Positions 7,637 to 17,289 of a stretch of DNA of 59,560 bases are shown here, in pieces. Within the stretch, counting starts at the first letter, position 1; the number at the start of each line of letters is the position of its first letter. The stretch spans positions 1-59,560 of the forward strand of contig JASHQE010000093.1 in assembly GCA_030037705.1 (NCBI GenBank). Reading direction: 5' to 3'. The notes beneath the pieces were generated by a model. That model saw only the letters and a list, made by a program, of their open reading frames with translations. It was not told where the DNA came from and ran no database searches. The position numbers were made by a program, and so were the translations under genes. This DNA comes from Acidobacteriaceae bacterium. GTDB lineage: Bacteria > Acidobacteriota > Terriglobia > Terriglobales > Acidobacteriaceae.

Positions 7637-10099
7637 ATGAGCAACGCGAATCTCGTGAATAATGCGGTGAACCGTTTGACTGCCCAGGCTGACGCCCTCG
7701 GGCGCCTGGCGCAGGACAACGGCGGATTCTCAGCAGTCGTTGCCGCCTTCGAATCCAGAGATGTGGCTGCTTTCCGGTGGGTTCTCGAACGCCTGGAGAT
7801 GTTGCCGTATTGCGAAATTATCTGCGAGTGGGTGCGGGTCAAGCTGTGCGCGCTGCGCTGCGCGGAACTCTGCAGCCCGCTGCAGCAGCAGGAAGTGCCC
7901 ACTCTGCGCCAGTTCGCGAGCGCCATTGCGAATCTTTCTTCGAACGAGAAAGTTCTGCGCCGCGTTGTGGACGCCGTTGCCTGCGGCGACGCCGCTCAGT
8001 ACCAGGCTGCGCTCGACGAGCTGAAGCTGGGCGAATACTGTCAGCTGATCTGTTACTGGGTCTGCTCTGTCGGTTATCAGGAAGTCTGCCATGCCGTCTG
8101 CCAACCCGAGCCGGTCACCGTCAACGATCCTCTGCTCGCTCTCCGCGTCGCTGGCGACGTAATCGCGGGAATCGCAAACGACGGGAGAACCTTCGATACG
8201 CTGGGCAAGGCTTCTCAGGCCGCCGATTTCGACACAGCGCAGTCGATCATCAGCGCCGCCGGTCTGGGAGATCAGTGCACTATTCTCTGTTTCTTCCTGT
8301 GCATCTGGTGGCGTGTGTGGGTCTGCCGCGAATTCTGCGACGCTCCGGCGCCGATCTACAGCGGACCGGCCGCCATCGAGGAAGCGCGCAATTTCGCTCT
8401 CGCCGCGCGCCAACTGGCCACGTATCCGCGAGCCATCACAGACCTGGTGGACGCCGCGCTCAGCCGCAACACCGCAGTCTACCGCCAGATCGTCGCGCGT
8501 TTCAGTCTTGCGCCTTATTGCTGGCAGCTATGCGCGTGGGTCACCTCCGGCGTCTGCTTCGGATTCTGCATCCGCGTCTGCCCCCAGCCCGGTCAGTACC
8601 AGCCGCTGTTCACCCAGGTGGGAAATTTCGATATTTATACGCAAATCGATCCCGGCACGGGGCTCACCAACACAAGTCTCACGCCGACCGTCAACATGCC
8701 GTACGGCGGCGGACCGAAATTTGCTTTCTACAACGAGCTGCAGTTGGGCGGAACATGCCCGGTCTTTTCTCCCATCTCACCCGGCACCGCGATGCAGTTC
8801 CGTTTCCTTTATGCCGCCAGCACGACAACCCTCCCAACGGCGATCAACTCGTCGCAGACAACGATTACGGTTCCCGCGGGCGTCACCACTCCGGCCACAC
8901 CCTTTAACGTCGCAGTCTGCAACTGCGCCTCCAATGGCGCCACCGGCGAAACCATGACCGTCACCGGCGTAGCAGGAACCACGTGGACCGTGACTCGCGG
9001 TGCCGACGGCACCACCGCTGCATCTGCTCCCGTCGGAGCGACCTTGCTGATCGGCCTCACTCCCATTACCGGACCGCTGGTCGATGTTCCGCTGCAAGTT
9101 GGCCAGCGCACCCTCAGCTGGCCGTCGAACGTCCTCGGCCTCGCCGGTGCTCCGGTGTCAACCTTCGAACCGGTCTATGTCGGCTACGGCACCGATCCAG
9201 TCGCTCCCTCGCTTGGGTCTACTTACACATCCCCGGCGCATTATCTTGAGCCTGACCCCGCTACCGGCTGGGTCCAGCTCGATCCGACCCTCCTGAGTCC
9301 GGCCATTACGCAGTTCCTCAACTTCGACACAACACAGGTCGTTGCCGGGGGCTGCTCGCTGACCACGCCGCCTTGCATTGGCGCGCCGGGCGGCGCTCCT
9401 GCCGGAACTGCCGCTTCCAACCCTGGAGCCGGTTCCAACCTGGCGATCATTTTCCAGGCGACGCGGCAGGGCTTTACCACGATCGACGACTCCAATTCCC
9501 TCTGCATGATTCACATCAACAACTGGAGCGAGGTCAACAATCTCTGGTTCACACAGTTCGCCACCGGCTGCTGCACGCCCATCGATTCGGCTCTTACGGT
9601 GCAGTTCACGGTCGATCATGAGGAGATGGCCGCGGGGGGGTGGTCGCTCGGCATCAATTCCTGCGCGATCGACGAGAATCTGACTCCGGCGACTCCGATC
9701 GTAGGCCCTCCTGTCACGACCGACGGCCGCGGGGGATATGGGCAGATTGACGTCGATACCAGCCTGTGGCCCAACTGCTCTTATCTGGTGACACTGGCCA
9801 CACGGCCCGGGCTCACAACCGGTGTGGCGGACAGGGGCGCGATTGACAACAATCTGACCTTCGCCATCTGCAATCACGCCGGCACCACTCTGACCGCAGC
9901 CATCACTGCCACGCAGACCGGGATCAGCGTTGCCAGCAGCGCCGGATTTCCGGCGACGCCGTTCAACGCGCTGCTCCCCAGCACGGGCGAAATCGTCACT
10001 GTAAACGCCGTGGCGGGAACTTCGTGGACGGTGCTTCGCGGACAGGCCGGCACAACCGCAGCCGCGGCGGCGGCGGGAGCCACCGTCTCCGCTGGCTGA
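7637..10099 (+). CDS. Cysteine-ladder repeat protein with two beta-type modules
   Basis: 820 residues, no signal peptide and no recognised family over its full length. The N-terminal 315 residues hold four repeats of about 76-81 residues. Each has helices (for example AAFRWVLERLEMLPYC, AQYQAALDELKLGEYC) and then a Cys/Trp-rich helix. Cysteines sit at offsets 0, 4, 8 or 12, 16 and 20 in every repeat: 59/63/71/75/79, 135/139/143/151/155, 214/218/222/230/234 and 295/299/307/311/315. The remaining part is beta-rich and Thr/Ala/Gly-rich. It contains a duplicated module at about 397-469 and 750-818, with PATPFN, VAGTxWTV and a final GTTAAxxxxGAT, a type seen in phage-like and surface structural proteins. 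The start at 7637 has GGGGGA six bases upstream. Two small genes follow closely in the same direction. Function unknown. Confidence 0.85.
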   Translation: MSNANLVNNAVNRLTAQADALGRLAQDNGGFSAVVAAFESRDVAAFRWVLERLEMLPYCEIICEWVRVKLCALRCAELCSPLQQQEVPTLRQFASAIANLSSNEKVLRRVVDAVACGDAAQYQAALDELKLGEYCQLICYWVCSVGYQEVCHAVCQPEPVTVNDPLLALRVAGDVIAGIANDGRTFDTLGKASQAADFDTAQSIISAAGLGDQCTILCFFLCIWWRVWVCREFCDAPAPIYSGPAAIEEARNFALAARQLATYPRAITDLVDAALSRNTAVYRQIVARFSLAPYCWQLCAWVTSGVCFGFCIRVCPQPGQYQPLFTQVGNFDIYTQIDPGTGLTNTSLTPTVNMPYGGGPKFAFYNELQLGGTCPVFSPISPGTAMQFRFLYAASTTTLPTAINSSQTTITVPAGVTTPATPFNVAVCNCASNGATGETMTVTGVAGTTWTVTRGADGTTAASAPVGATLLIGLTPITGPLVDVPLQVGQRTLSWPSNVLGLAGAPVSTFEPVYVGYGTDPVAPSLGSTYTSPAHYLEPDPATGWVQLDPTLLSPAITQFLNFDTTQVVAGGCSLTTPPCIGAPGGAPAGTAASNPGAGSNLAIIFQATRQGFTTIDDSNSLCMIHINNWSEVNNLWFTQFATGCCTPIDSALTVQFTVDHEEMAAGGWSLGINSCAIDENLTPATPIVGPPVTTDGRGGYGQIDVDTSLWPNCSYLVTLATRPGLTTGVADRGAIDNNLTFAICNHAGTTLTAAITATQTGISVASSAGFPATPFNALLPSTGEIVTVNAVAGTSWTVLRGQAGTTAAAAAAGATVSAG

Positions 10100-10121
10100 A
10101 CACGAAACGGATCGGTGAACC

Positions 10122-10430
10122 ATGGGCAGCTGGCTCCGATTGACTCTGGCCATCCTCGCTGTCTGGCGGGTCACTCACCTGCTGGCCAGCGAGGATGGTC
10201 CGGCCGACCTGATCGTGCGCTTCCGCGCCGCGCTCGGCGAAAGCTGGGCGGGCAAGCTGCTCGACTGTTTCTATTGCCTCAGCTTGTGGACCGCGGCTCC
10301 GGCGGCATTGTTCGTGACGCGCGATCCTATTCAGTGGGTGGTCTGCTGGCTGGCGATTTCGGGTGGCGCGTGCCTTGCCGAACGCGCTTTGCCTCAGAAG
10401 CAGGTCGCTTTTGTTGAACCTTTGCAATAA
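10122..10430 (+). CDS. DUF1360-like small membrane protein
   Basis: 102 residues. The N-terminal segment (RLTLAILAVWRVTHLLASE) and the block LLDCFYCLSLWTAAPAAL fit the DUF1360 family, in which a conserved C-x-x-C/YCL-x-x-W motif sits at the start of a membrane helix. Here the motif reads CFYCLSLW. Two to three membrane helices are likely. The gene begins 22 bases after the stop of the cysteine-ladder gene and is followed after 14 bases by the next small gene, so the three look like one operon. No biochemical role is established for DUF1360 that I can rely on. The paired cysteines may relate to the cysteine-rich neighbour, which is inference. Confidence 0.75.
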   Translation: MGSWLRLTLAILAVWRVTHLLASEDGPADLIVRFRAALGESWAGKLLDCFYCLSLWTAAPAALFVTRDPIQWVVCWLAISGGACLAERALPQKQVAFVEPLQ

Positions 10431-10444
10431 GGGAGATTTCGATC

Positions 10445-10855
10445 ATGTGCTGCGGACAGAAACGAGCGCTGGTGACCAGCCCGAGCCAGCCGCGCCCCAT
10501 ACCTCGCCCCATGCCTCGCCCCATGCCTCGCCAGGCTGGCACCCTCGGCCCGCAACTGGGCTCATCCAGGCCGCCGGTCGCCGGCAACAGCGGAACCGGC
10601 CGGGTTGCGCCGGCGCTCGCCGGAGGGGCTACCGCTTATGCTGCCGCTCCCGGGCGCGAGCAGGCCACAACAGCATCCCCGCCCGCTCCACGGCCCGGAG
10701 ACATTGCCGTGCGCTACCTCCGAGCTACCCCTGTTCGTGTCCGCGGACTGATTACGGGGCGATCCTACGAGTTCTCCGAGACTCAGAGATTAGCCCAGGT
10801 CGACCCGAAAGATGTTCCCGGGCTGTTGAGCACGGAACTATTTAGGCGCGGCTAG
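10445..10855 (+). CDS. Small MCCGQKR-type protein of unknown function
   Basis: 136 residues beginning MCCGQKR, with GGGAG nine bases before the ATG. Residues about 14-30 are a Pro/Arg tandem (PRPIPRPMPRPMPR) encoded by a short DNA repeat, and residues 30-90 are low-complexity Ala/Gly/Pro. The C-terminal 45 residues form a compact domain: IAVRYLRATPVRVRG, GRSYEFSETQRLAQVD and a final DVPGLLSTELFRR. A short beta domain that ends in a helix plus FRR resembles small accessory domains of phage structural genes, but this is an impression. It is the third gene of the cysteine-ladder operon. Confidence 0.75.
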   Translation: MCCGQKRALVTSPSQPRPIPRPMPRPMPRQAGTLGPQLGSSRPPVAGNSGTGRVAPALAGGATAYAAAPGREQATTASPPAPRPGDIAVRYLRATPVRVRGLITGRSYEFSETQRLAQVDPKDVPGLLSTELFRRG

Positions 10856-10967
10856 AGCAGTTCCCGAATGAATGTCGACTTTTTGTCGGAAGTGATCGAC
10901 GCGGTCCAAATCGCTACTGGCAAGCGCGTTTTAAAGGAGAGAACCGCGCCTGTACGGAGAAGGCTGC

Positions 10968-11549
10968 CTATACGGTCTTCAAAGGGCCGACGACCTTGTA
11001 ATGACTGAGGAGGATGCCGGTCGGCGTTGTTTTCGTGCTGAGGAGCTCGAATGTGCGTGGCGGCGTTCCTTCCATAAAGAAGCGTTTTCCTGTGCCCAAC
11101 AGGACCGGATAGACGACCAGCAGGACTTCGTCCGCAAGCCCATGTTCGAGCAGCGGCGATGTCAGCGTGGAGCTACCCCAGAGGATAAGGTCCGGGCCGT
11201 CCTGTGACTTGATGCGACGAAGGCCCTCGACCAGGTCCGGTCCAACGGCCTGGAACGGGCCCCATTCAAGGCTGTCTGGCCTGTGGGTCACGACGTATTT
11301 CGTCGCAGCATTAAGGCGGTCCGCCATTGGACTGCTCGGCGCCTTTGGCCACAAGCCCGACCACGCATCGTAGGTGCGACGGCCAAGCAGCACATCGCAC
11401 TTCTCGCCATGGGCGGCGACCAGGGCATCTCTGCCCGCCGGGGTCCGATAGGGCGTAGACCAGTCGCTGTAGGGAAAATTGTTTTCATCGGCGGAGTGCT
11501 GGATCACGCCATCCAGCGAGATATGTTCGAAAATTTTGAGCTTTCTCAT
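10968..11549 (-). CDS. DHFR/RibD C-terminal-domain reductase family protein
   Basis: 193 residues, cytoplasmic. Matches the stand-alone RibD C-terminal-like group often called dihydrofolate reductase family (YyaP/YwjB type). The N-terminal strand is KLKIFEHISLDGVIQ, then CDVLLGRRTYDAWSGLWP, TKYVVTHRP, DLILWGSSTLTSPLLEHGLADEVLLVVYPVLLGTGKRFF and a final beta strand. The GRRTYD and GSSTL segments form the NADPH-binding core. The substrate is not known for this subgroup. GGAG lies about seven bases before the start. It is convergent with the cysteine-ladder operon and divergent from ribBA 430 bp away, so a role in riboflavin synthesis is possible but not shown. Confidence 0.9.
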   Translation of the reverse strand: MRKLKIFEHISLDGVIQHSADENNFPYSDWSTPYRTPAGRDALVAAHGEKCDVLLGRRTYDAWSGLWPKAPSSPMADRLNAATKYVVTHRPDSLEWGPFQAVGPDLVEGLRRIKSQDGPDLILWGSSTLTSPLLEHGLADEVLLVVYPVLLGTGKRFFMEGTPPRTFELLSTKTTPTGILLSHYKVVGPLKTV

Positions 11550-11845
11550 TTACATCTCCGTGTCCTGAGATTGGAGTTTCTTTTCTGTTGGCATTGCGAG
11601 GGAATTTCCGCGGGGGGAATCTCTCCGCATGTTCGCGATGAACCCTACGCGCGAAGCACCGAATGGCGTATTGCTGTTTCGCCGAAATTGCTAGTTGGTA
11701 AACAGCAGAGACAAGTCTTTGTTCGAGCGATAAGATTACTCCCCGCAGGTCGGCTTACGGGAAGTGATGCAGTGGGAGGTTGAGCGGCAAACCGGGAACT
11801 ACGTTCGAACCGTTCGGTGGTCGTGGGTCAGTTTGCGTAAACCCT

Positions 11846-11912
11846 TCCCTCAGGGGTTAAAACCCTCTCGAGTTTTGCGCCTTTTCGGCATGGCTGAAGC
11901 CATGCCCCTTCA
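11846..11912. repeat. GGGGTTAAAACCC / GCATGGCTGAAGCCATGC repeat, copy 1
   Basis: Two adjacent small palindromes: CAGGGGTTAAAACCCTC, then CGGCATGGCTGAAGCCATGCC. The same pair occurs at 38945-39006, inside a larger inverted-repeat element. Here it lies about 70 bp upstream of ribBA in a gap (11550-11981) in which I see no gene or riboswitch. The ribBA promoter is not evident. Confidence 0.8.
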
Positions 11913-11981
11913 AACTGATCCACTACCCGTTCGGTGCGGCTTTTTGCTGTTTATGAGGGGATAAGCGACAATAAAGGCGCT

Positions 11982-13238
<1,257 letters not shown>

Positions 13239-13264
13239 GGCGCTCTCGCCAGATTGCTTGAGAT

Positions 13265-13347
13265 TGGTGCTTTCCCAGGTCTCCCGCCGCGGTCCGCCAC
13301 GGCGGAAGACCCTTCGACTACGCTCAGGGCAGGCTCTGGGGCGCCCG
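13265..13347. repeat. Family X core, partial copy
   Basis: Carries the internal part of the family X element (CTTTCCCAGGTC, the CCGCGG/CGGCGG hairpin, CCCTTCGACTACGCTCAGGGC) without the terminal inverted repeats. It is the first of three repeats in the 528-bp gap between ribBA and the downstream permease gene. No gene is seen in that gap. Confidence 0.7.
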
Positions 13348-13368
13348 ACTGCAGCCCGATCATTCAAG

Positions 13369-13562
13369 CACTGTCATGTTGAGCGGAGTCCGCCGCGGCG
13401 GACGAAGCCGAAACATCTGCGGTTCGTCTCGCAGCTCCACGGACGATACGCTCATCGAAGATGTCAAAGCACCGTCGTTTCCAGCCTTGAGCTTCGCCAA
13501 GAGCAACCGCGGATCCTTCGGCTCGTCGCCGCGGCGACTCGCTCAGGATGACAGTGCTGGGG
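13369..13562. repeat. Family Y repeat, copy 1
   Basis: About 190 bp starting CACTGTCATGTTGAGCGGAG and ending GCTCAGGATGACAGTGCTGG. A second copy at 25611-25835 has the same order of blocks, with small changes and a 26-bp insertion. The two ends contain CACTGTCAT and ATGACAGTG, a 9-bp inverted pair. Its first 60 bp, read in reverse, matches the flanks of the elements at 16529 and 35997 but with a different central hairpin. Confidence 0.7.
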
Positions 13563-13660
13563 TGGGATTTGTGCTTTCCCAGGTCTTCCGCCGCGGCGGA
13601 CAGATCTGGGGCACCCGGGGATCGATACGACAGCAGCAGCGCCGATGAACATCGTGCTCT

Positions 13661-13686
13661 CCCAGGTCTGAAAATCCAGACCTGGG
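13661..13686. repeat. Covarying hairpin repeat, copy 2
   Basis: Perfect 10-bp stem with arm CCCAGGTCTG and a six-base loop AAAATC, followed by GGCACCCG. Compared with copies 1 and 3 the inner two base pairs differ on both arms. It lies about 80 bp downstream of the ADOP permease stop. Confidence 0.75.
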
Positions 13687-13766
13687 GCACCCGGCACCCG
13701 GCTTTCACAGGCAGCCAAGGTTTGTGTTCTCCGATGCTCACATCAAAGTGTGGGAAAACGGAGTTC

Positions 13767-16184
13767 CTATTCTTCGCGCAATAGGATGAGCGGGTTGACG
13801 GCCAGAGCGCGGCGGGCTGGGATCCAGGAGGCCAGGAGGCCGAGCAGAAGCATGGTGGCGAGAACGCCACAGAGCACGATCGGATCCCGGGGCGTGGCCT
13901 GATAGACGATGTAGGCCAGCACGCGCGTAGCCAGGAGACCGAGCAGCAGTCCGGACACGGAGCCGACGGCGAGCAGGCGCAGCGCGCGTCCCAGAGCGGC
14001 GCGCAGGATTTCCTGCCTGCCGGCGCCGAGGGCGACACGAATGCCCAGTTCGCGCATACGCTTGCTGACGGCATAGGAAGCCATGCCGAAGACGCCGGTG
14101 ATGGCCAGCATGGCGCCCAACAATCCGAGCACGCCGAGCGCCACGGTAGCGACGCGGGCGGCGAAGAGAGCGGAATCCATCTCATCGTTCCAGGTGCGAA
14201 TCCTGAGCGGCAGGCTGGAATCGAGGCCGTGCAAAGCGTGGTCCATAGCTGCGGCCATCTCTTCGGGGTTGCGGTCGGAGCGGACCACGAGCCATGTATC
14301 GCTTTCCTGGTGCTGCTCAAAGGAGAAGAACATGGCCGGCTGCTGATCTTCAGTGAGCGTGCGGTATTTGCCGTCTTCCACCACGCCCACCACCTGGGCG
14401 CGCTTGCCGCCCCAGAATTTGAAGTGCCCGCCGACAGCCTTGTTCACCGATCCGAAGACCTTTACGGCGAACTTGCGGTTGACAAGGGCCACGGTCGGCG
14501 CCTGGTCCTTGTCATCGAAGGTGAGATCGCGGCCTGCGATCAGCCGGGTTCCCGCCGCTGCCAGATAGCCCGGCGAGATGTTGTAATCCATTGCGTCGGC
14601 GATCTCGTTGGTAGGCCGATAGTCGGTTGTGGCATCCGCGAAGACATCGGAGTCGCTGCCGCCCAGGCCCAGCGGAACCTGGCTGATGTAACCCGCGGCC
14701 GAGACGCCAGGGATGGAAGCCACTGCATCCAACATGCGGCGCTGCATCTGCGCGGATTGATCTTGGGTATAACCAGCCATTTGCAGATCGCTTTCGGCGA
14801 CCATGGTGTTTTGCGGAGAGAATCCATAATCGCTGTGCAGCGAGCGGACGAGCCCTCGGACCGCGACCAGCGAGGACGTTACGAGCACTGCGCAGATGGC
14901 GATCTGCAAAACCAGGAGAATGTCACGCAGAGTCAACCGGCGCATGACGGCTGTGCCGCCAGAGCCGGCGCGGATCGTCTGCCAGGGATCGGCGCGCAGA
15001 ATCTGACGAACGGGCACGATGCCGAAGAGCAAACCACTCAGCACGGCAAGGAGCAGCGCGACCGCATAGGTGCGCATATCGGGATTAATGGGCACGTTGA
15101 TGGGGACATCGGGGATGGGCCGCCAGGCGCTGAGGGCGCGCAGGATGGCCACGCCCGCTGCCAGGCCGATGGCGCCTCCGGTTATGGAGAGGAGCATGGT
15201 TTCCGTCAGCAGTTGGCGCAGGATGAGCGTGCGGCGTGAGCCGAGGGCGAGGCGCACGGCCACTTCCTTGGCCCTGTCGGCGGCGCGCGCGGCAAAGAGG
15301 CTGCCGAGATTGGCGCACGCGGCGAGAAGAATGAGGCCGGCGAGCAGCATGAGGCCGGTCATGAAGGCGCGGGCCGGACCGCCAAGCAGGTCTCCGGCGA
15401 GACCCGGACGCGCAAGCGAGAATTTGATGCCATCATCCTCTGTCGGGTAGGTCTTGGCGAGCCATGCGCCGATGCGGTTGAGGTCCGACTGCGCCTCCGC
15501 AGGCGTGACGCCGGACCGCAGGTGACCCACGACCCAGAGCGAATGGCTGCTGCGCCACTGCAAGGAATCCTGGCCCATGATGATGGGCTGCTCGACGAGT
15601 GGAATCCAGAACGAGGGAGCGAAGAAAAGTTCGGTGCCGCGGAAATCCGGAGGGGCTACGCCGATGATCGTGAACGGATGCTTGTTGATCTGGATTACGC
15701 GGCCGACAATGCCCGGATCGCCGGAGAAGTGACCCTTCCAGTAGTCGTAGTTGAGAACGACATAGGGAGCGCTGTTTTTGCCGCGCTCGTCGGAGGCGTG
15801 GAAGAAACGGCCAAGCAACGGCTGAATGCCGAGAGCGTCGAAGTAGTTTCCGCTGGCCAGGTAGGGCCAGGCCGTGGAGGGATTCGAGCCGGTGTCGACT
15901 CCGACAGAACCCATGATCAAGGTTGCGATCAGGCTCTCGAAGGCGCGGTTATGGTCGCGCAGATCAAGATAGTCCAGGTAAGACTGCGAGGGAAACTGGA
16001 GACGCTGCACCATGTAAAGGTTCCCGGAGTTGGGCACGTTCACAGGGCGCAGGACCAGCGCGTTGAGCACGCCGAAGACAACCGAATTGGCGCCGATGCC
16101 GAGGGCCAGCGTGACAATGGCCGTGAGCGCAAAGCCGGGCGACTTCTTCAACTGCCGGATAGAGAACTTCAGATCACTGAACAT
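13767..16184 (-). CDS. ADOP-type ABC/FtsX permease, intact
   Basis: 805-residue inner-membrane permease with two MacB-core/FtsX modules. It opens directly with the first membrane helix (FALTAIVTLALGIGANSVVF) and lacks the N-terminal extension of the other ADOP gene. The first FtsX block is near residues 275-400 (MTGLMLLAGLILLAACANLGSLF, REL/KEVAVRLALGSRR, LLTETMLLSITGG), the second periplasmic core near 430-660, and the second FtsX block near 690-800 (VALGVLGLLGAMLAITGVFG, MRELGIRVALGAGRQEILR). Such proteins are predicted to work with a separate ATPase in export, but substrates are unknown. GGAG lies about nine bases before the start. No padR gene is beside it. Confidence 0.93.
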   Translation of the reverse strand: MFSDLKFSIRQLKKSPGFALTAIVTLALGIGANSVVFGVLNALVLRPVNVPNSGNLYMVQRLQFPSQSYLDYLDLRDHNRAFESLIATLIMGSVGVDTGSNPSTAWPYLASGNYFDALGIQPLLGRFFHASDERGKNSAPYVVLNYDYWKGHFSGDPGIVGRVIQINKHPFTIIGVAPPDFRGTELFFAPSFWIPLVEQPIIMGQDSLQWRSSHSLWVVGHLRSGVTPAEAQSDLNRIGAWLAKTYPTEDDGIKFSLARPGLAGDLLGGPARAFMTGLMLLAGLILLAACANLGSLFAARAADRAKEVAVRLALGSRRTLILRQLLTETMLLSITGGAIGLAAGVAILRALSAWRPIPDVPINVPINPDMRTYAVALLLAVLSGLLFGIVPVRQILRADPWQTIRAGSGGTAVMRRLTLRDILLVLQIAICAVLVTSSLVAVRGLVRSLHSDYGFSPQNTMVAESDLQMAGYTQDQSAQMQRRMLDAVASIPGVSAAGYISQVPLGLGGSDSDVFADATTDYRPTNEIADAMDYNISPGYLAAAGTRLIAGRDLTFDDKDQAPTVALVNRKFAVKVFGSVNKAVGGHFKFWGGKRAQVVGVVEDGKYRTLTEDQQPAMFFSFEQHQESDTWLVVRSDRNPEEMAAAMDHALHGLDSSLPLRIRTWNDEMDSALFAARVATVALGVLGLLGAMLAITGVFGMASYAVSKRMRELGIRVALGAGRQEILRAALGRALRLLAVGSVSGLLLGLLATRVLAYIVYQATPRDPIVLCGVLATMLLLGLLASWIPARRALAVNPLILLREE

Positions 16185-16528
16185 GGCACCACTCCAATAC
16201 GCGGGGCGTTGCTGAAAGTTCCAGCACGCGGCGTGCCAGGCAAGGGGAGCCGTAAAACTAAAGAAATGCGCCAGGCGTAAAAGAGATGCGGTGTTCGTTT
16301 ATGGCCAAATCTGTCCGGAATCGCACACGCGTGCGCATCGCCGAACGTCGGGCACCCGGGATTGGCTTTCCCACTCCTTCGGCTGGAGAACGTGGAAAGA
16401 ATGGGGCACGGAAAAGATGGCATCCGGCGGTCTTCCCTTGCGCGCGCTGGCTATAGCAGTTCCAGGATTGCTGTACCTCCGAGGCACAAGACCTGAGTCG
16501 ACCCGACCCCAAGGAGGGACAACCTAAA

Positions 16529-16719
16529 GCCATATCGACATATAGCCCGATAACCTATGGACAAAATGAGCAAGTGTTCCATTGAATGCGTGCGGCACGA
16601 AACGAACCGCGGATGTTTCGACTCCGTTGGGAGCAAAGAACGCTCCCAACTTTGCTCAACATGACAGTGCTTGACTCACTTTTCAGTAACTTAGAGTTGG
16701 TCTATATGTGGATATCGCC
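16529..16719. mobile_element. MITE-like element, copy A
   Basis: About 190 bp bounded by GCCATATCGACATATAGCC on the left and, on the right, the inverse of a closely similar sequence (GGTCTATATGTGGATATCGC). Inside is a perfect 9-bp hairpin (GTTGGGAGC / GCTCCCAAC, 16626-16650) and CTCAACATGACAGTGCTTGAC. Copy B at 35997-36201 has the same structure. There is no transposase, so any movement would need one supplied elsewhere. The rest of the 16185-16760 gap shows no gene. Confidence 0.7.
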
Positions 16720-16760
16720 TAGGGCAAAGCTGAATCGAGCACATTGATCCTGGAACTGCT

Positions 16761-17234
16761 CTAACGGGCGTACGAGAAGGTTCCGCACAGGTCCGTCGAC
16801 TTGGCGAGAGCATCTGTCGTCATCACCGGCATCTCGGACCCTGAAAAAAATGCGATCTGCAAGGTGTGGCCGACGGCGTATGTGGCCATCCACTGTGTGT
16901 CATCGGAGCCGCAGAGCGTGTTGTGATGAAGAAACCGCTTGGAACCGGGAATATTCAGCCGGTATAGATTGCCGGATCCGCCCGCAACGGCTTCCGAGTC
17001 AAAAACCGCCAGGACCTCCGCGCTATCCAGCCTGCGGATCTGCGCAATCGTAAATCCAGAGAGGTTGATCGTCAGCTTGGTTTGAGAGATGGAGATATCG
17101 CCGGTGATGGCCTTCGCATTGGTGCTGGCGGCGCTCCAGCTTCCGGTGTCTTGCGCGACGCTGCGAAGGGAGCCCATGAGCACCAAACTCATTGCCGCGA
17201 AGAGCAATATTTGTCTCGTTATCCTTTTGAGCAT
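16761..17234 (-). CDS. Exported protein of unknown function
   Basis: 157 residues. The start at 17234 is chosen for its signal peptide (MLKRITRQILLFAAMSLVLMG, cleavage near VAQ); the ribosome site is weak. The mature domain of about 125 residues has two cysteines (in TLCGSDD and TDLCGTFSY) that could form a disulfide, and alternating hydrophobic strands (ISISQTKLTINLSGFTIAQI, WMATYAVGHTLQIAFF). No membrane segment follows the signal. I do not recognise the family. It ends about 40 bp from the MITE-like copy A. Confidence 0.6.
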   Translation of the reverse strand: MLKRITRQILLFAAMSLVLMGSLRSVAQDTGSWSAASTNAKAITGDISISQTKLTINLSGFTIAQIRRLDSAEVLAVFDSEAVAGGSGNLYRLNIPGSKRFLHHNTLCGSDDTQWMATYAVGHTLQIAFFSGSEMPVMTTDALAKSTDLCGTFSYAR

Positions 17235-17289
17235 GGCTTTTTGGGCTGTTGAGCAACCGGAAGAACGCAAAGCTGAAAGCGGGTCCAAA

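Noticed and set aside
10498..10540. Short tandem repeat considered as a CRISPR-like or regulatory repeat
   Set aside because: It encodes a Pro/Arg stretch within a good reading frame and has no spacer structure.
11550..11981. Possible FMN riboswitch before ribBA
   Set aside because: None of the conserved FMN aptamer blocks could be found in this gap.
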